Shown here: positions 15,499 through 23,837 of the stretch, one piece after another
Layout of the letters: each line of letters begins with the position of its first letter
Position numbering within the stretch: the stretch's first letter is position 1
Source: Patulibacter americanus DSM 16676
GTDB taxonomy: Bacteria; Actinomycetota; Thermoleophilia; Solirubrobacterales; Solirubrobacteraceae
DNA length: 64,000 nt
NCBI RefSeq assembly: GCF_000420025.1
Contig: NZ_ATUD01000011.1
Location: 82,138-146,137, forward strand
Direction: 5' to 3'
Program-made: the position numbers and the translations under genes
The notes under the pieces: generated by a model
What the model was told of the DNA's origin: nothing
The model's input: the letters and a program-made list of their open reading frames with translations, nothing else
Database searches by the model: none

Positions 15499-16212
15499 TC
15501 AGCGGCCGCCGGACTCCACGTCGAAGTCGTAGGCCGCGAGCAGCTGGCGCTGCGCGTCCTCGAGGTAGGCGGACAGCTCGGCCTGGGCTTCGGGGATCGC
15601 GCCCGAGCGGATGAACTCGAGGATCACCCGGTTGCGGGGCAGGTACGCCTCGTGCAGCCGGCGGGGCTCCGTGATGACCGAGAAGACGAGTCGCAGTTCG
15701 GCGAGAACGCCGCGCATCACCTCGACGGCGCGGGTGCTCCCCGACAACGCGACGAGCGCGAGGTGGAACGCGAGGTCGCCGCTGCCCACCGCCGCCCAGT
15801 CACCGGCCTCGGCGGCCCGCTCGGCGGCGAGCAAGGGGGCCTCGACGTCGGTGAGGTCCGGGTCCGGGCCCAGACCGTCGATCGCCGCGGTCTCCAACAG
15901 GCGGCGGAGCGTGTAGAGATCGCCGACCTCCTCGCGGGGCAGCGACCGGACGAAGACCCCGCGGTTGAGCTCGTGCTCGAGCAGGCGCTGGTGGCTGAGC
16001 AGCCGGAACGCCTCGCGCAGGGTGTTGCGCGAGATCCCGAGGCCCTTGGAGATCGCGTCCTCGGCCATCCGCGTCCCGGGCGGCAGGGCGCCATCGATGA
16101 TGCGGTCGCGCAGGTACTCCGCCGCGCGCTCCGCGGTTCCGGTGCGGGCGATCGTGCTGCGGCCGGCCCGCAACAGGCCCTCGTAGTCCGGGCCCACCAC
16201 GTCGTGCTCCAT
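15499..16212 (-). CDS. GntR-family regulator, FadR/FCD subfamily
   Basis: The 237-residue regulator has an N-terminal winged helix ('AAEYLRDRIIDGALPPGTRMAEDAISKGLGISRNTLREAFRLLSHQRLLEHELNRG') and a C-terminal all-helical FCD ligand domain ('FHLALVALSGSTRAVEVMRG', 'HEAYLPRNRVILEFIRSG'). It is divergent from the NRAMP-pxpABC operon and most likely its local regulator, sensing 5-oxoproline or a related acid. The ATG at 16212 is preferred; a TTG four codons upstream is also possible. A 13-bp palindrome in the shared intergenic region is the likely operator. Confidence 0.85.
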   Translation of the reverse strand: MEHDVVGPDYEGLLRAGRSTIARTGTAERAAEYLRDRIIDGALPPGTRMAEDAISKGLGISRNTLREAFRLLSHQRLLEHELNRGVFVRSLPREEVGDLYTLRRLLETAAIDGLGPDPDLTDVEAPLLAAERAAEAGDWAAVGSGDLAFHLALVALSGSTRAVEVMRGVLAELRLVFSVITEPRRLHEAYLPRNRVILEFIRSGAIPEAQAELSAYLEDAQRQLLAAYDFDVESGGR

Positions 16213-16256
16213 CCGACGATTCAATCACCCAAAGCGGGGAAGAGCCATGTGTGAGA

Positions 16257-16285
16257 TTGACGCATTGTTCAACAATCGTTATACC
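16257..16285 (+). promoter_or_regulatory. Promoter of the NRAMP-pxp operon with palindromic operator
   Basis: TTGACG (16257-16262) and TATACC (16280-16285) are 17 nt apart, the best sigma-70-like promoter in the window. The perfect palindrome ATTGTT-C-AACAAT (16264-16276) fills the spacer. GntR/FCD regulators bind such AT-rich dyads, so repression by the divergent regulator is expected. Confidence 0.7.
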
Positions 16286-16325
16286 TCTCGCAGCAGGAAG
16301 CACTCACCCCTACTGGAGCTGTCCC

Positions 16326-17579
16326 GTGTCCGAGGTCGATCAAGCACCCCCAGCCGACCGTCCGCCCGCATCCGGCGGGCGCGTCCCCAAGGTGGTCTCC
16401 CACCGGCTCGCCATGACCGGGGCCGTCTTCCTGATGGCGATGTCGGCCGTCGGGCCGGGGTTCCTCACGCAGACCGCGAAGTTCACCGAGACCTACGGGG
16501 CCTCCTTCGCGGCGGTGATCGTGCTCAGCGTGGTGATCGACCTCGCCGTCCAGCTCAACGTGTGGCGCGTGATCGGCCTGTCCGGGCTGCGTGCCCAGGA
16601 CCTCTCGAACGTCGTGCTGCCGGGCTCGGGCTACCTGCTGGCCGGGTTGATCGTGTTGGGCGGGATCGTCTTCACCATCGCGAACATCGCCGGCGTCGCG
16701 CTCGGGCTGCACAACCTCGCCGGCATCGACCTGCGCATCGGGGCGGTCATCGGCGCTGCCCTCGCCATCCTCGTCTTCTCCTACAAGGCGTTCGAGGGGA
16801 CCATCGACAAGGTCGCGATCGCGCTCGGCGCGGTCAAGATCGGACTGATCGCCTACGTCGCCATCGCTACGAGCCCGCCCGTCCTGGAGGCTGCCCAGCG
16901 CACCGTCGACCCGCACGGCCTGGACTTCCTGCCGGTCCTGACCCTGATCGGGGGCACGGTCGGCGGCTACATCACGTACGCCGGGCCGCACCGTCTCATC
17001 GAGTCCGGCACGATCGGCCCCGACCACCTGCGGCGGATCAGCTGGGGTTCGGTCAACAGCATCCTCATCACCGGCGTGCTGCGCCTGCTGCTGTTCCTGG
17101 GCGTCCTCGGCGCGGTCGTCGCCGGTGCCAAGCTGAACGAGGCCGATCCCGCCGGATCCGTGTTCCGGTTCGCGGGCGGCGAGACCGGCGCTCGCCTGTT
17201 CGGCCTCGTGCTCTTCGTCTCTGGCCTGCTCAGCACGGTGGGGGCGTCGTTCACCTCGGCGTCGTTCGTGAAGACGCTCGTTCCGACGGTGGCGCGGCGC
17301 TTCAACCTCTCGATCAGCCTCTTCATCACCGTCGCCACGGTGGCGTACCTGATCCTGGGCGAGACCCCCACCGAGCTGCTCGTGTTCGCCGGAGCGTTCA
17401 ACGGCCTGATCCTCCCCTTCGGCCTGGCCGTGGTGATCTGGGTCGCCTGGCGCCGGCGGGACCTCCTCGGCGGGGCGCGTTACCCGCCCGTGCTGCTGAT
17501 CGTGGGTGCCGCCGCCTGGCTGTTCACGGTCTACGCCGGCTGGGAGTCCCTCAGGCTGCTCCCCACCATCTTCTCGTGA
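16326..17579 (+). CDS. NRAMP-family transporter (YcsG-like)
   Basis: The 417-residue membrane protein has about eleven spans and begins, after a Pro-rich cytosolic tail, with the NRAMP helix 'GAVFLMAMSAVGPGFLTQTAKFTETYG'. In Bacillus subtilis the homologue YcsG sits in the same kind of cluster with the PxpABC 5-oxoprolinase. NRAMP proteins are known for divalent metal uptake, but operon context points to uptake of 5-oxoproline or a related acid, or of a metal needed by the enzyme. The GTG start at 16326 has a GGAG Shine-Dalgarno 7 nt upstream. It is the first gene after a strong regulated promoter. Confidence 0.8.
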   Translation: MSEVDQAPPADRPPASGGRVPKVVSHRLAMTGAVFLMAMSAVGPGFLTQTAKFTETYGASFAAVIVLSVVIDLAVQLNVWRVIGLSGLRAQDLSNVVLPGSGYLLAGLIVLGGIVFTIANIAGVALGLHNLAGIDLRIGAVIGAALAILVFSYKAFEGTIDKVAIALGAVKIGLIAYVAIATSPPVLEAAQRTVDPHGLDFLPVLTLIGGTVGGYITYAGPHRLIESGTIGPDHLRRISWGSVNSILITGVLRLLLFLGVLGAVVAGAKLNEADPAGSVFRFAGGETGARLFGLVLFVSGLLSTVGASFTSASFVKTLVPTVARRFNLSISLFITVATVAYLILGETPTELLVFAGAFNGLILPFGLAVVIWVAWRRRDLLGGARYPPVLLIVGAAAWLFTVYAGWESLRLLPTIFS

Positions 17580-17612
17580 GCCCGAGCTCCGAACGCGATA
17601 GGGGAACCGGAG

Positions 17613-17666
17613 TACTGTCGAGCGATGGTGCAGCGTCGGGCGTGGGCCGTGAGGCGCCTTCGGTGA
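17613..17666 (+). other. Leaderless 13-codon ORF overlapping the pxpA start
   Basis: A second -10 box TACTGT (17613-17618) lies 6 nt before an ATG (17625) that opens a 13-codon frame (MVQRRAWAVRRLR). Its stop TGA (17664-17666) overlaps the pxpA GTG start as GTGA. This would allow a separate leaderless transcript from inside the operon and coupled translation of pxpA. Whether the peptide itself matters is unknown. Confidence 0.4.
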
Positions 17667-18394
17667 TCGATCTCAACGCCGATCTGGGTGAGGGCGCCGC
17701 CGACGACGAGCAGCTCCTCGGCGTCGTCACCAGTGCGAACGTCGCCTGCGGCTTCCACGCGGGCGACGACCGCATCATGCGCCGGAGCTGCGCTGCTGCG
17801 GTCGAGCGCTCGGTGCGCATCGGGGCACACGTCTCGTATCTCGACCGCGAAGGCTTCGGGCGTCGTCCGCAGAGCCCTGCGCCCGGCGTGCTGCTGGGCC
17901 ACCTGCTCGCGCAGCTCGAAGCGCTCGACGGCCACGCCGGTGCCGAAGGCGCGCGTGTGGGGTACGTCAAGCCCCACGGGGCCCTGTACAACCGGTGCGC
18001 GACCGACGTCGAGCAGTCCACGGTCGTCGTCGACGCGATCCTCCAGCACGATCCGACGCTCGCCGTGCTCGCCATGCCCGGAACGGTCCTCGCCCGGGTC
18101 GCCGCGGAGGCCGCGGTGACGGTCGTCGCCGAGGCCTACGTCGACCGGCGGTACCGCTCGGCGACGGAGCTCGTCCCGCGGAGCACGGGCCGCGGGTCCC
18201 TGAGCGCCGACGAGGCGCTGTCCCAGGCCCGGCGGCTCGCCGCGCGGCAGCCCATCGAGGCCGAGGCCGGGTGGGTCGAGGTCGCGGCCCGGTCGCTCTG
18301 CGTCCACGGCGATGCTCCCGGGGCCGCGGAGCTCGCCGCGCTCGTCCGCCAGAACCTGCTGCGCGACGGCGTCGAGCTCCGAGCGTTCGCATGA
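17663..18394 (+). CDS. pxpA: 5-oxoprolinase subunit A (LamB/YcsF family)
   Basis: The 243-residue protein begins 'MIDLNADLGEG', the hallmark of the LamB/YcsF family, followed by 'VTSANVACGFHAGDD', 'GAHVSYLDREGFGRR' and 'VGYVKPHGALYNRC'. With PxpB and PxpC it opens 5-oxoproline (pyroglutamate) to glutamate using ATP, a housekeeping repair of spontaneously cyclised glutamine and glutamate. The GTG at 17663 places the start right before the conserved N-terminus, with GAGG upstream. Its stop overlaps pxpB by ATGA. Confidence 0.92.
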   Translation: MIDLNADLGEGAADDEQLLGVVTSANVACGFHAGDDRIMRRSCAAAVERSVRIGAHVSYLDREGFGRRPQSPAPGVLLGHLLAQLEALDGHAGAEGARVGYVKPHGALYNRCATDVEQSTVVVDAILQHDPTLAVLAMPGTVLARVAAEAAVTVVAEAYVDRRYRSATELVPRSTGRGSLSADEALSQARRLAARQPIEAEAGWVEVAARSLCVHGDAPGAAELAALVRQNLLRDGVELRAFA

Positions 18395-18999
18395 GCCGCC
18401 TGACCGCGCACCCCGTGGGCGACCGCGCCCTCCTGGTCGAGGTCGCGGACAACGCCGCGGCCCAACGACTGTTTCGCTTCGCCCACCGCACCCTCGATCT
18501 GGAGGACGTGATCCCGGGCCACCAGACGGTGCTGATGGTCGGGCGGGACCGCGCGCCGCGTCTCGAGGACCTCGGGTCCTGGGAGAGCGACGAGGAGCCG
18601 GCCCGTGCGGACGCGTTTCCCGTCGTGCTGTCGGTGACCTACGGAGGCCCCGACCTCGACACGGTGGCCGAGCGGTGCCGCATGAGCACGGAGGAGCTCG
18701 TCCGTCGCCACCTGGCGGCCGAGTACACGGTGGCGTTCATCGGCTTCGCCCCGGGCTTCCCGTACCTGATCGGCGGGGACCCGCTGATCCAGCCGCCCCG
18801 TCGCACCGAGCCGCGCACGCGGGTGCCCGCCGGAGCGCTCGCGATCGCCGGGGAGTACACGTCGATCTACTCCAAGGCGGGGCCCGGCGGCTGGCAGATC
18901 GTCGGGTCGTCCGACGCCCTGCTCTTCGACCCGACCCGCGAGTCCCCCGCGCTGCTGCAGCCGGGCGACACCGTCCGCCTCGTCGAGGGCCCCGCGTGA
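18391..18999 (+). CDS. pxpB: 5-oxoprolinase subunit B (KipI-like)
   Basis: The 202-residue protein matches the KipI/AHS1 family: 'VGDRALLVEVADN', 'DVIPGHQTVLMV', 'VTYGGPDLDTVAERCRMSTEELVRRH' and the signature 'YTVAFIGFAPGFPYLIGGDP'. It forms a complex with PxpC; in B. subtilis the homologue KipI also inhibits the sporulation kinase KinA, but there is no sign of that role here. It overlaps both neighbours by 4 nt (ATGA, GTGA), so subunits are made in a fixed ratio. Confidence 0.92.
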   Translation: MSRLTAHPVGDRALLVEVADNAAAQRLFRFAHRTLDLEDVIPGHQTVLMVGRDRAPRLEDLGSWESDEEPARADAFPVVLSVTYGGPDLDTVAERCRMSTEELVRRHLAAEYTVAFIGFAPGFPYLIGGDPLIQPPRRTEPRTRVPAGALAIAGEYTSIYSKAGPGGWQIVGSSDALLFDPTRESPALLQPGDTVRLVEGPA

Positions 19000-19874
19000 T
19001 CGAGATCGAGCATCCCGGCGCCTTCACCACCGTCCAGGACCTCGGGCGGGCGGGCTACGGCCACCTCGGCGTCAGCCGTTCCGGCGCCGCCGATCGGGAC
19101 TCCCTCAAGCTGGCCAACCGCCTCGTCGGCAACCCCGAGGCGGACGCCGGCCTGGAGTGCACCCTCGACGGCCCGCGGGTGCGCCTGCACCGCGACTGCA
19201 CCGTGGCGATCACCGGTGCCCCCGTCGACATCGCCGCCCTCGACGGCATCGAAGTGTCGATGAACTGCGCGTTCCCCGCGCCCGCCGGGTCGGTCCTGCA
19301 GATCGGCCGGGCGGTCGCCGGGGTGCGGTCGTACGTCGCGTTCTCCGGCGGCATCGCCGCGGCGCCGATCCTCGGGAGTCGGTCCTGGGACATGCGGGGC
19401 GAGATCGGTCCCCCGCCCGTGGCCGCCGGAGCGTGGCTGGCGCTGGGCGACCCGACGTCACCGCCGCCGGCGGTCGACGCCGTGCCCGTCCCGTCGATCG
19501 AGCGCGCGGTCACCGTGACCGTGAGCGCGGGCCCGCGCGCCTCGTGGTTCACCGCCGAGGCTCGCCGCGGCCTGCGGACGGAGCGGTTCGTCGCCACCGG
19601 CGACGCCAACCGCATCGGCGTCAAGCTCCGCGGTCCGGCGCTCACCCGCCAACGCCCGGACGAGCTCCGCTCGGAGGGCATGGTGCCGGGCGCGGTGCAG
19701 GTCCCGCCGTCGGGTCAGCCGATCGTCCTGCTCGCCGACGTCCCGACGACCGGCGGGTACCCGGTCATCGCGGTCGTCGCCGAATGCGATCTGGGCAAGA
19801 TCGCGCAGCTCCGGCCCGGGGACGAGATCCGCTTCGCCTTCGACGGCACCTGGGGCCGCGAGGTCGCCGCCTAG
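18996..19874 (+). CDS. pxpC: 5-oxoprolinase subunit C (KipA-like)
   Basis: The 292-residue protein belongs to the AHS2/KipA (biotin-dependent carboxyltransferase-like) family. It opens 'MIEIEHPGAFTTVQDLGRAGYGHLGVSRSGAADRDSLKLANRLVGN', and ends with 'LLADVPTTGGYPVIAVVAECDLGKIAQLRPGDEIRF'. Together with PxpA and PxpB it completes an ATP-dependent 5-oxoprolinase. It starts at a GTG overlapping the pxpB stop (GTGA) and is the last gene of the operon, convergent with the DtxR regulator. Confidence 0.92.
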   Translation: MIEIEHPGAFTTVQDLGRAGYGHLGVSRSGAADRDSLKLANRLVGNPEADAGLECTLDGPRVRLHRDCTVAITGAPVDIAALDGIEVSMNCAFPAPAGSVLQIGRAVAGVRSYVAFSGGIAAAPILGSRSWDMRGEIGPPPVAAGAWLALGDPTSPPPAVDAVPVPSIERAVTVTVSAGPRASWFTAEARRGLRTERFVATGDANRIGVKLRGPALTRQRPDELRSEGMVPGAVQVPPSGQPIVLLADVPTTGGYPVIAVVAECDLGKIAQLRPGDEIRFAFDGTWGREVAA

Positions 19875-19916
19875 GATCCGGCGCGCAACGGCCGGCTAGG
19901 ACGCGGCCCGCACGCC

Positions 19917-19980
19917 GCCGCCTCGGGCGTCCCCGCGAACGCCGCCTCGGGCGTCCCCGCGAACGGCCGCCTCGGGCTTG
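19917..19980 (+). repeat. 24-bp tandem repeat, about 2.5 copies
   Basis: Copies at 19917-19940 and 19941-19964 are identical (GCCGCCTCGGGCGTCCCCGC plus GAAC). A third partial copy beginning GCCGCCTCGGGC follows after one extra G. The array fills the gap between the convergent pxpC and DtxR genes. Confidence 0.85.
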
Positions 19981-19984
19981 CCCG

Positions 19985-20695
19985 CTACCGCCCGAAGGCG
20001 GCCTGGTCGAGCACGACCGCGGCCGGCAGCCCGACGCGCGCGGGCGGCGAGGGGTCGGCCTTCACGGAGACCGTCTCGGCGGCGGAGCTCGTCAGGCGGT
20101 GGGCCACGCCCTCCGCGTCCTCGAACGTGACGTGCTCGTCGTCGTGCTCGGTGACGGTGCCCTTCAGGCCCGGCTGGACGCCGGCGCCGTAGAGGTAGTG
20201 GAGGACCTGCTCGGCCTCGTTCTCGAACCGCAGCACCTGGATCGTGGCGCCGACCTCGACGTCCGCCAGGGGCGCGCCCGGGATGCGCTGGCCGACGGCG
20301 ATCGGGTGGCCGTGCGGGCACGTCGTCGCGGTGCCGATGGCCAGGCGCATGCCCTCCTCGATCGCCGGGCTCATGGCGTGCTCCATGCGCTCGGCCTCCT
20401 CGTGCACCTCGTGCCACGGGATGCCGAGCACGTCCGTGAGGAACCGCTCGACGAGCCGGTGGCGCGAGACGACGTTCTCCGCGACGGACAGCCCGCGGTC
20501 GGTGAACGAGATCCGCTTGCGCTCGTCGCGGCTGATCAGGCCGTCGGCCTCGAGGCGCTTGACCATCTCGTGCACCGTGGGCGCCGAGAGCAGCATCGCG
20601 CGGGCCACGTTCGCCGCGGTCAGCGGCAGCTCGACCTCGTGGAGCCAGTAGAGGGTCTCGAGGTATTCCTCTTCGCCGGCGGTCGGGTGAGCCAT
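19985..20695 (-). CDS. DtxR/MntR-family metal-dependent repressor
   Basis: The 236-residue protein has the DtxR order. An N-terminal winged helix reads 'EEYLETLYWLHEVELPLTAANVARAMLLSAPTVHEMVKRLEADGLISRD', and a metal-binding dimerisation domain has 'SRHRLVERFLTDVLGIPWHEVHEEAERMEHAMS' and 'CPHGHPIP-like' residues. A C-terminal SH3/FeoA-like domain ('PLADVEVGATIQVLRFEN') follows. It senses Fe2+ or Mn2+ and represses metal uptake genes; targets are not evident, but the ferritin gene at 62205 is one candidate. The ATG at 20695 is 6 nt from the -10 box TACGAT (20702-20707), so it is leaderless; further upstream codons are not used. Confidence 0.88.
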   Translation of the reverse strand: MAHPTAGEEEYLETLYWLHEVELPLTAANVARAMLLSAPTVHEMVKRLEADGLISRDERKRISFTDRGLSVAENVVSRHRLVERFLTDVLGIPWHEVHEEAERMEHAMSPAIEEGMRLAIGTATTCPHGHPIAVGQRIPGAPLADVEVGATIQVLRFENEAEQVLHYLYGAGVQPGLKGTVTEHDDEHVTFEDAEGVAHRLTSSAAETVSVKADPSPPARVGLPAAVVLDQAAFGR

Positions 20696-20845
20696 GGGGC
20701 CATCGTAGCCGTCGGGGCCGCGAGCGACGGGACGTCCTGACGCCGACGCGCCACGACGGCTGCGGTCCGGCCGTCGGCGCGGAGCCCGAGCGCTCCCGGA
20801 ACAGGACCGCCCCGCCCCCGGCTCGGCGCCGGTACCGTAGGGCGT

Positions 20846-21070
20846 ATGAACTCGCGGCACTCCTCCTCCAACGACGGCGGCCTGACCGCGCTGGACGCCG
20901 TCAAGATCGTCGCGATCATCGTCGCCGTGCTCGTGGTGATCCGGGTCGCCGCGTCCGTCGTGGGCGCGGTCGTCAGCCTGATCTGGACGGTCCTGATCGG
21001 CGTCGCCGTGATCGCCGCGCTGTGGATCGCCTGGGGCGTCTTCTCCCGCGGGCGCGGAAGCCGCTCCTGA
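20846..21070 (+). CDS. Small membrane protein of unknown function
   Basis: The 74-residue protein has a polar N-terminus, one long or two short hydrophobic segments (about residues 18-66, rich in Val, Ile and Ala) and a basic tail 'SRGRGSRS'. It could form a helical hairpin in the membrane. The ATG follows TACCGT by 7 nt, so the transcript is leaderless. It is divergent from the DtxR gene and 59 nt upstream of gpsA. No family is recognised. Confidence 0.7.
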   Translation: MNSRHSSSNDGGLTALDAVKIVAIIVAVLVVIRVAASVVGAVVSLIWTVLIGVAVIAALWIAWGVFSRGRGSRS

Positions 21071-21129
21071 AGCCGCTCCGCGTGCCCGGAGTACCCGCCG
21101 CGGCGGGCCCGGGTACTACACCTATCGAG

Positions 21130-22284
21130 ATGTCCGAGCGCCCACGCCCGACCGCCGCGCCCATGCGCGGCGTCAACCTGCCCAACCCCCTGGGACGCCG
21201 CGCCGTGGTCATCGGCGCGGGCTCCTTCGGCACCGCCGTGGCGGTCCTCCTGGCCCGCGGCGGGTTCCGCACCACGCTGCAGACCCGCACGCCCGAGCAG
21301 GCGGAGGAGCTGCGCGAGGAGCACGAGAACCGCCGCTACCTCGAGGGCGTCGAGCTGCCCGCGAACCTGCGCATCGACTCCATCGAGGCGGGCCCCGGAC
21401 GCGCGGAGTTCGTCTTCCTCGGCGTCCCCTCCGCGCAACTCGGCGAGGCGGTCGACCGCCTCGAGTCGCAGGGCCTCGACCGCCGCTCCAAGGTGATCTC
21501 GCTCGCGAAGGGCCTCGTGCCGCCGCTCGGGATCCCGCCGACGGTGCTGCTCGCCGAGCGGTTCGGCCCGGAGCGCGTCGCCTGCGTCGGCGGCCCCGCC
21601 CACGCCCGCGAGATGGTCACCCACGGCGCGGGGCTCGTCGCGTCGTCCGCTGACCAGGAGCTGGCCGCAACGATCGCCGCGGTGTTCCTCCGCGCCGGCG
21701 TCGTGTGCGAGCACACGGACGACCCCGTCGGCGTGGAGCTGGCCGGTGCCGCGAAGAACGCCGCCGCGCTCGCCGCCGGTGCCACGGAGGGCCAGGGCCT
21801 GAACGCCGCCGGCGCCGCCGCCGGCCACATCTTCGCCGAGGTCTGGCGCCTGGCTGAGAAGCTCGGCGCGCAGCCCGCCACCTTCATCGGCCTGGCGGGC
21901 ACGGGCGACCTCGTCGCCACCGCGCTGGCCCCCCAGAGCCGCAACCGCCGCGCCGGCGAGCTGCTCGCCGCCGGCGTGGCGAGCGACGAGATCCCGGACC
22001 GCGTCGGCCAGGCGGTCGAGGCGTTCGAGTCCGTCCCGCTCCTCGCCGCGGCCCTCGAGCGCAACGGCATCGCCGCCCCCGTGACCGCCGGGCTCGTCGG
22101 TCTGATCCAGGGTTCGATCCCGCTCGACGACTGGGTCGCGCTCGTCCGCACGACGGTCCCGCCGCCGGCGAACTGGCGTGCGGGTGGCCAGCCCGGGCCG
22201 ATCCGCCGCTGGTGGCAGCGCGTGTGGGCGCGGCTCTTCGGGCCGGCCGAGCCGGCGCCGATGCTCGTCTCGGGCGACGAGTAG
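21130..22284 (+). CDS. gpsA: NAD(P)-dependent glycerol-3-phosphate dehydrogenase
   Basis: The 384-residue enzyme reduces dihydroxyacetone phosphate to sn-glycerol-3-phosphate, the backbone of phospholipids. The Rossmann motif is 'AVVIGAGSFGTAVAVLLA', 'VISLAKGL' is the conserved second-strand segment, and the catalytic lysine lies in 'ELAGAAKNAAALAAGATEG'. The substrate-binding 'GLAGTGDLVATALAPQSRNRRAGELLAAG' is also present. The C-terminal extension of about 40 residues (Trp/Arg/Pro-rich) is longer than usual. The ATG at 21130 is chosen; a second ATG at about 21163 would remove 11 residues and fits the family start equally well. Confidence 0.92.
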   Translation: MSERPRPTAAPMRGVNLPNPLGRRAVVIGAGSFGTAVAVLLARGGFRTTLQTRTPEQAEELREEHENRRYLEGVELPANLRIDSIEAGPGRAEFVFLGVPSAQLGEAVDRLESQGLDRRSKVISLAKGLVPPLGIPPTVLLAERFGPERVACVGGPAHAREMVTHGAGLVASSADQELAATIAAVFLRAGVVCEHTDDPVGVELAGAAKNAAALAAGATEGQGLNAAGAAAGHIFAEVWRLAEKLGAQPATFIGLAGTGDLVATALAPQSRNRRAGELLAAGVASDEIPDRVGQAVEAFESVPLLAAALERNGIAAPVTAGLVGLIQGSIPLDDWVALVRTTVPPPANWRAGGQPGPIRRWWQRVWARLFGPAEPAPMLVSGDE

Positions 22285-22376
22285 CGCCCGTGCCCGGGCC
22301 GCGCCGGCGTGCCCGATCGTCCGGTTTGGTCACCAGCCGGACACGCGCGCCGTCGCGGGCCGCCTAGAGTAAGGCT

Positions 22377-23798
22377 GTGTCGCAGCTCCCTCGCCGTACG
22401 AAGATCGTCGCCACCATCGGGCCGGCCAGCCTGGATCCGGAGGTGTTGGTGCGGATGATCGACGCGGGCATGGACGTCGCCCGCCTGAACTTCAGCCACG
22501 GCACGCACGAGAGCCACGCCGAGACGGTGAACCTCGTCCGCGCCGCGGCCGACCGTGCCGGGCGCCCCGTCGCGATCCTGCAGGACCTCCCGGGCCCGAA
22601 GATCCGCCTGGGTCAGGTGGCCAACGAGCCGATCGAGCTGAAGGAGGGTCACCGCATGACCCTCGTCGCCGGCTCGGTCGAGGACGTCGGCGACGCCGAC
22701 CGGCTCGTCGTCGCGTGGGACCGCTTCGCGGAGGCCGTCGAGGTCGGCGAAGAGGTCCACCTGGCCGACGGCACCGTCCGCCTGAAGGTGCTCGCCGTCC
22801 GCAAGGGCGAGGGCGAGGCGGACTGCGTCGTCGAGCTCGGCGGCCCGGTCTCGTCCCGCAAGGGCGTCAACCTCTCCGGCCCCGCCGACCTGCTGCCGGC
22901 CGTGCCGGAGGAGGACCTGCTCCACCTCGCCGCCGGCAAGGCGATGGGCGTCGACATGGTCGCCGTCTCCTTCGTGCGCCGCGCAGAGGACCTCGAGGCC
23001 CTGCGCTCCCGCACCCGCTGCCCGCTGATCGCGAAGTTCGAGAAGCCCCAGGCGATCGCGAACGCCGAGTCGATCGTCGCGGCCTCGGACTGCATCATGG
23101 TCGCGCGTGGCGACCTCGGCATCGAGCTGCCGATCGCCCAGGTCCCGCGCGTGCAGAAGCAGCTCATCGCGCTCGCCGGCGCCTACGCCCGCCCGGCGAT
23201 CACCGCGACGCAGATGCTCGAGTCGATGGTCTCCTCCTCGCGCCCGACACGCGCCGAGGTCACCGACGTCGCCAACGCGATCCTCGACGGCACGGACGCC
23301 GTGATGCTCTCCCAGGAGAGCGCCATCGGCATGTATCCCGTCGAGGCGATCCGCACACTGGCCGACGTGGCCCGCGAGACGGAGACGATCGCCCCGTTCT
23401 TCGACTGGAACGAGCGGCGCGTCAAGCGCGACTCGACCGACCCGGGCTGGGCCGTCGCCCGCTCCGCCGTCCAGACGGCCCAGGAGCTCGACGCCGCCGC
23501 GATCGTCGTCCCGACCCTGTCCGGTCGCTCGGCCCGCCTCGTCTCGGCGCACCGCCCGAACCGCCCGGTCATCGCCCTCTCCCCGAGCCGCGAGACCGTC
23601 GCCCGCTGCAACCTCATGTGGGGCGTCGACGCGGCCCTCATGCACCACCACGCGGTGACGGAGGAGCTCATCAAGGACTCCGCCACCAAGGTCCGCGAGC
23701 TCGACTGGCTCAAGCCGGGCGACCGCGTCGTCATCACCGCCGGCCTGCCGAGCGGCCAGCCGGGGACGACGAGCCTGCTGCAGGTCCAGACGGTCTAG
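22377..23798 (+). CDS. pyk: Pyruvate kinase
   Basis: The 473-residue enzyme converts phosphoenolpyruvate and ADP to pyruvate and ATP. It has 'RRTKIVATIGPAS', 'VARLNFSHGTHESH', 'ILQDLPGPKIRLG', the catalytic lysine in 'LIAKFEKPQAI', 'MVARGDLGIELP' and 'ATQMLESM', with the metal/substrate loop 'DGTDAVMLSQESAIG' and a normal C-terminal allosteric domain. The GTG start lies 6 nt after the -10 box TAGAGT (22365-22370), so its mRNA is leaderless. It is convergent with the dioxygenase gene. Confidence 0.97.
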   Translation: MSQLPRRTKIVATIGPASLDPEVLVRMIDAGMDVARLNFSHGTHESHAETVNLVRAAADRAGRPVAILQDLPGPKIRLGQVANEPIELKEGHRMTLVAGSVEDVGDADRLVVAWDRFAEAVEVGEEVHLADGTVRLKVLAVRKGEGEADCVVELGGPVSSRKGVNLSGPADLLPAVPEEDLLHLAAGKAMGVDMVAVSFVRRAEDLEALRSRTRCPLIAKFEKPQAIANAESIVAASDCIMVARGDLGIELPIAQVPRVQKQLIALAGAYARPAITATQMLESMVSSSRPTRAEVTDVANAILDGTDAVMLSQESAIGMYPVEAIRTLADVARETETIAPFFDWNERRVKRDSTDPGWAVARSAVQTAQELDAAAIVVPTLSGRSARLVSAHRPNRPVIALSPSRETVARCNLMWGVDAALMHHHAVTEELIKDSATKVRELDWLKPGDRVVITAGLPSGQPGTTSLLQVQTV

Positions 23799-23808
23799 AG
23801 GGGCGGCA

Positions 23809-23833
23809 GCGGCGGTCCTGGCCGGGCCGCCGC
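23809..23833. terminator. Hairpin between convergent pyk and dioxygenase genes
   Basis: Arms GCGGCGG (23809-23815) and CCGCCGC (23827-23833) pair over an 11-nt loop that can itself fold. It lies between two convergent stops and could end transcription from both sides. Confidence 0.5.
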
Positions 23834-23837
23834 CGTC

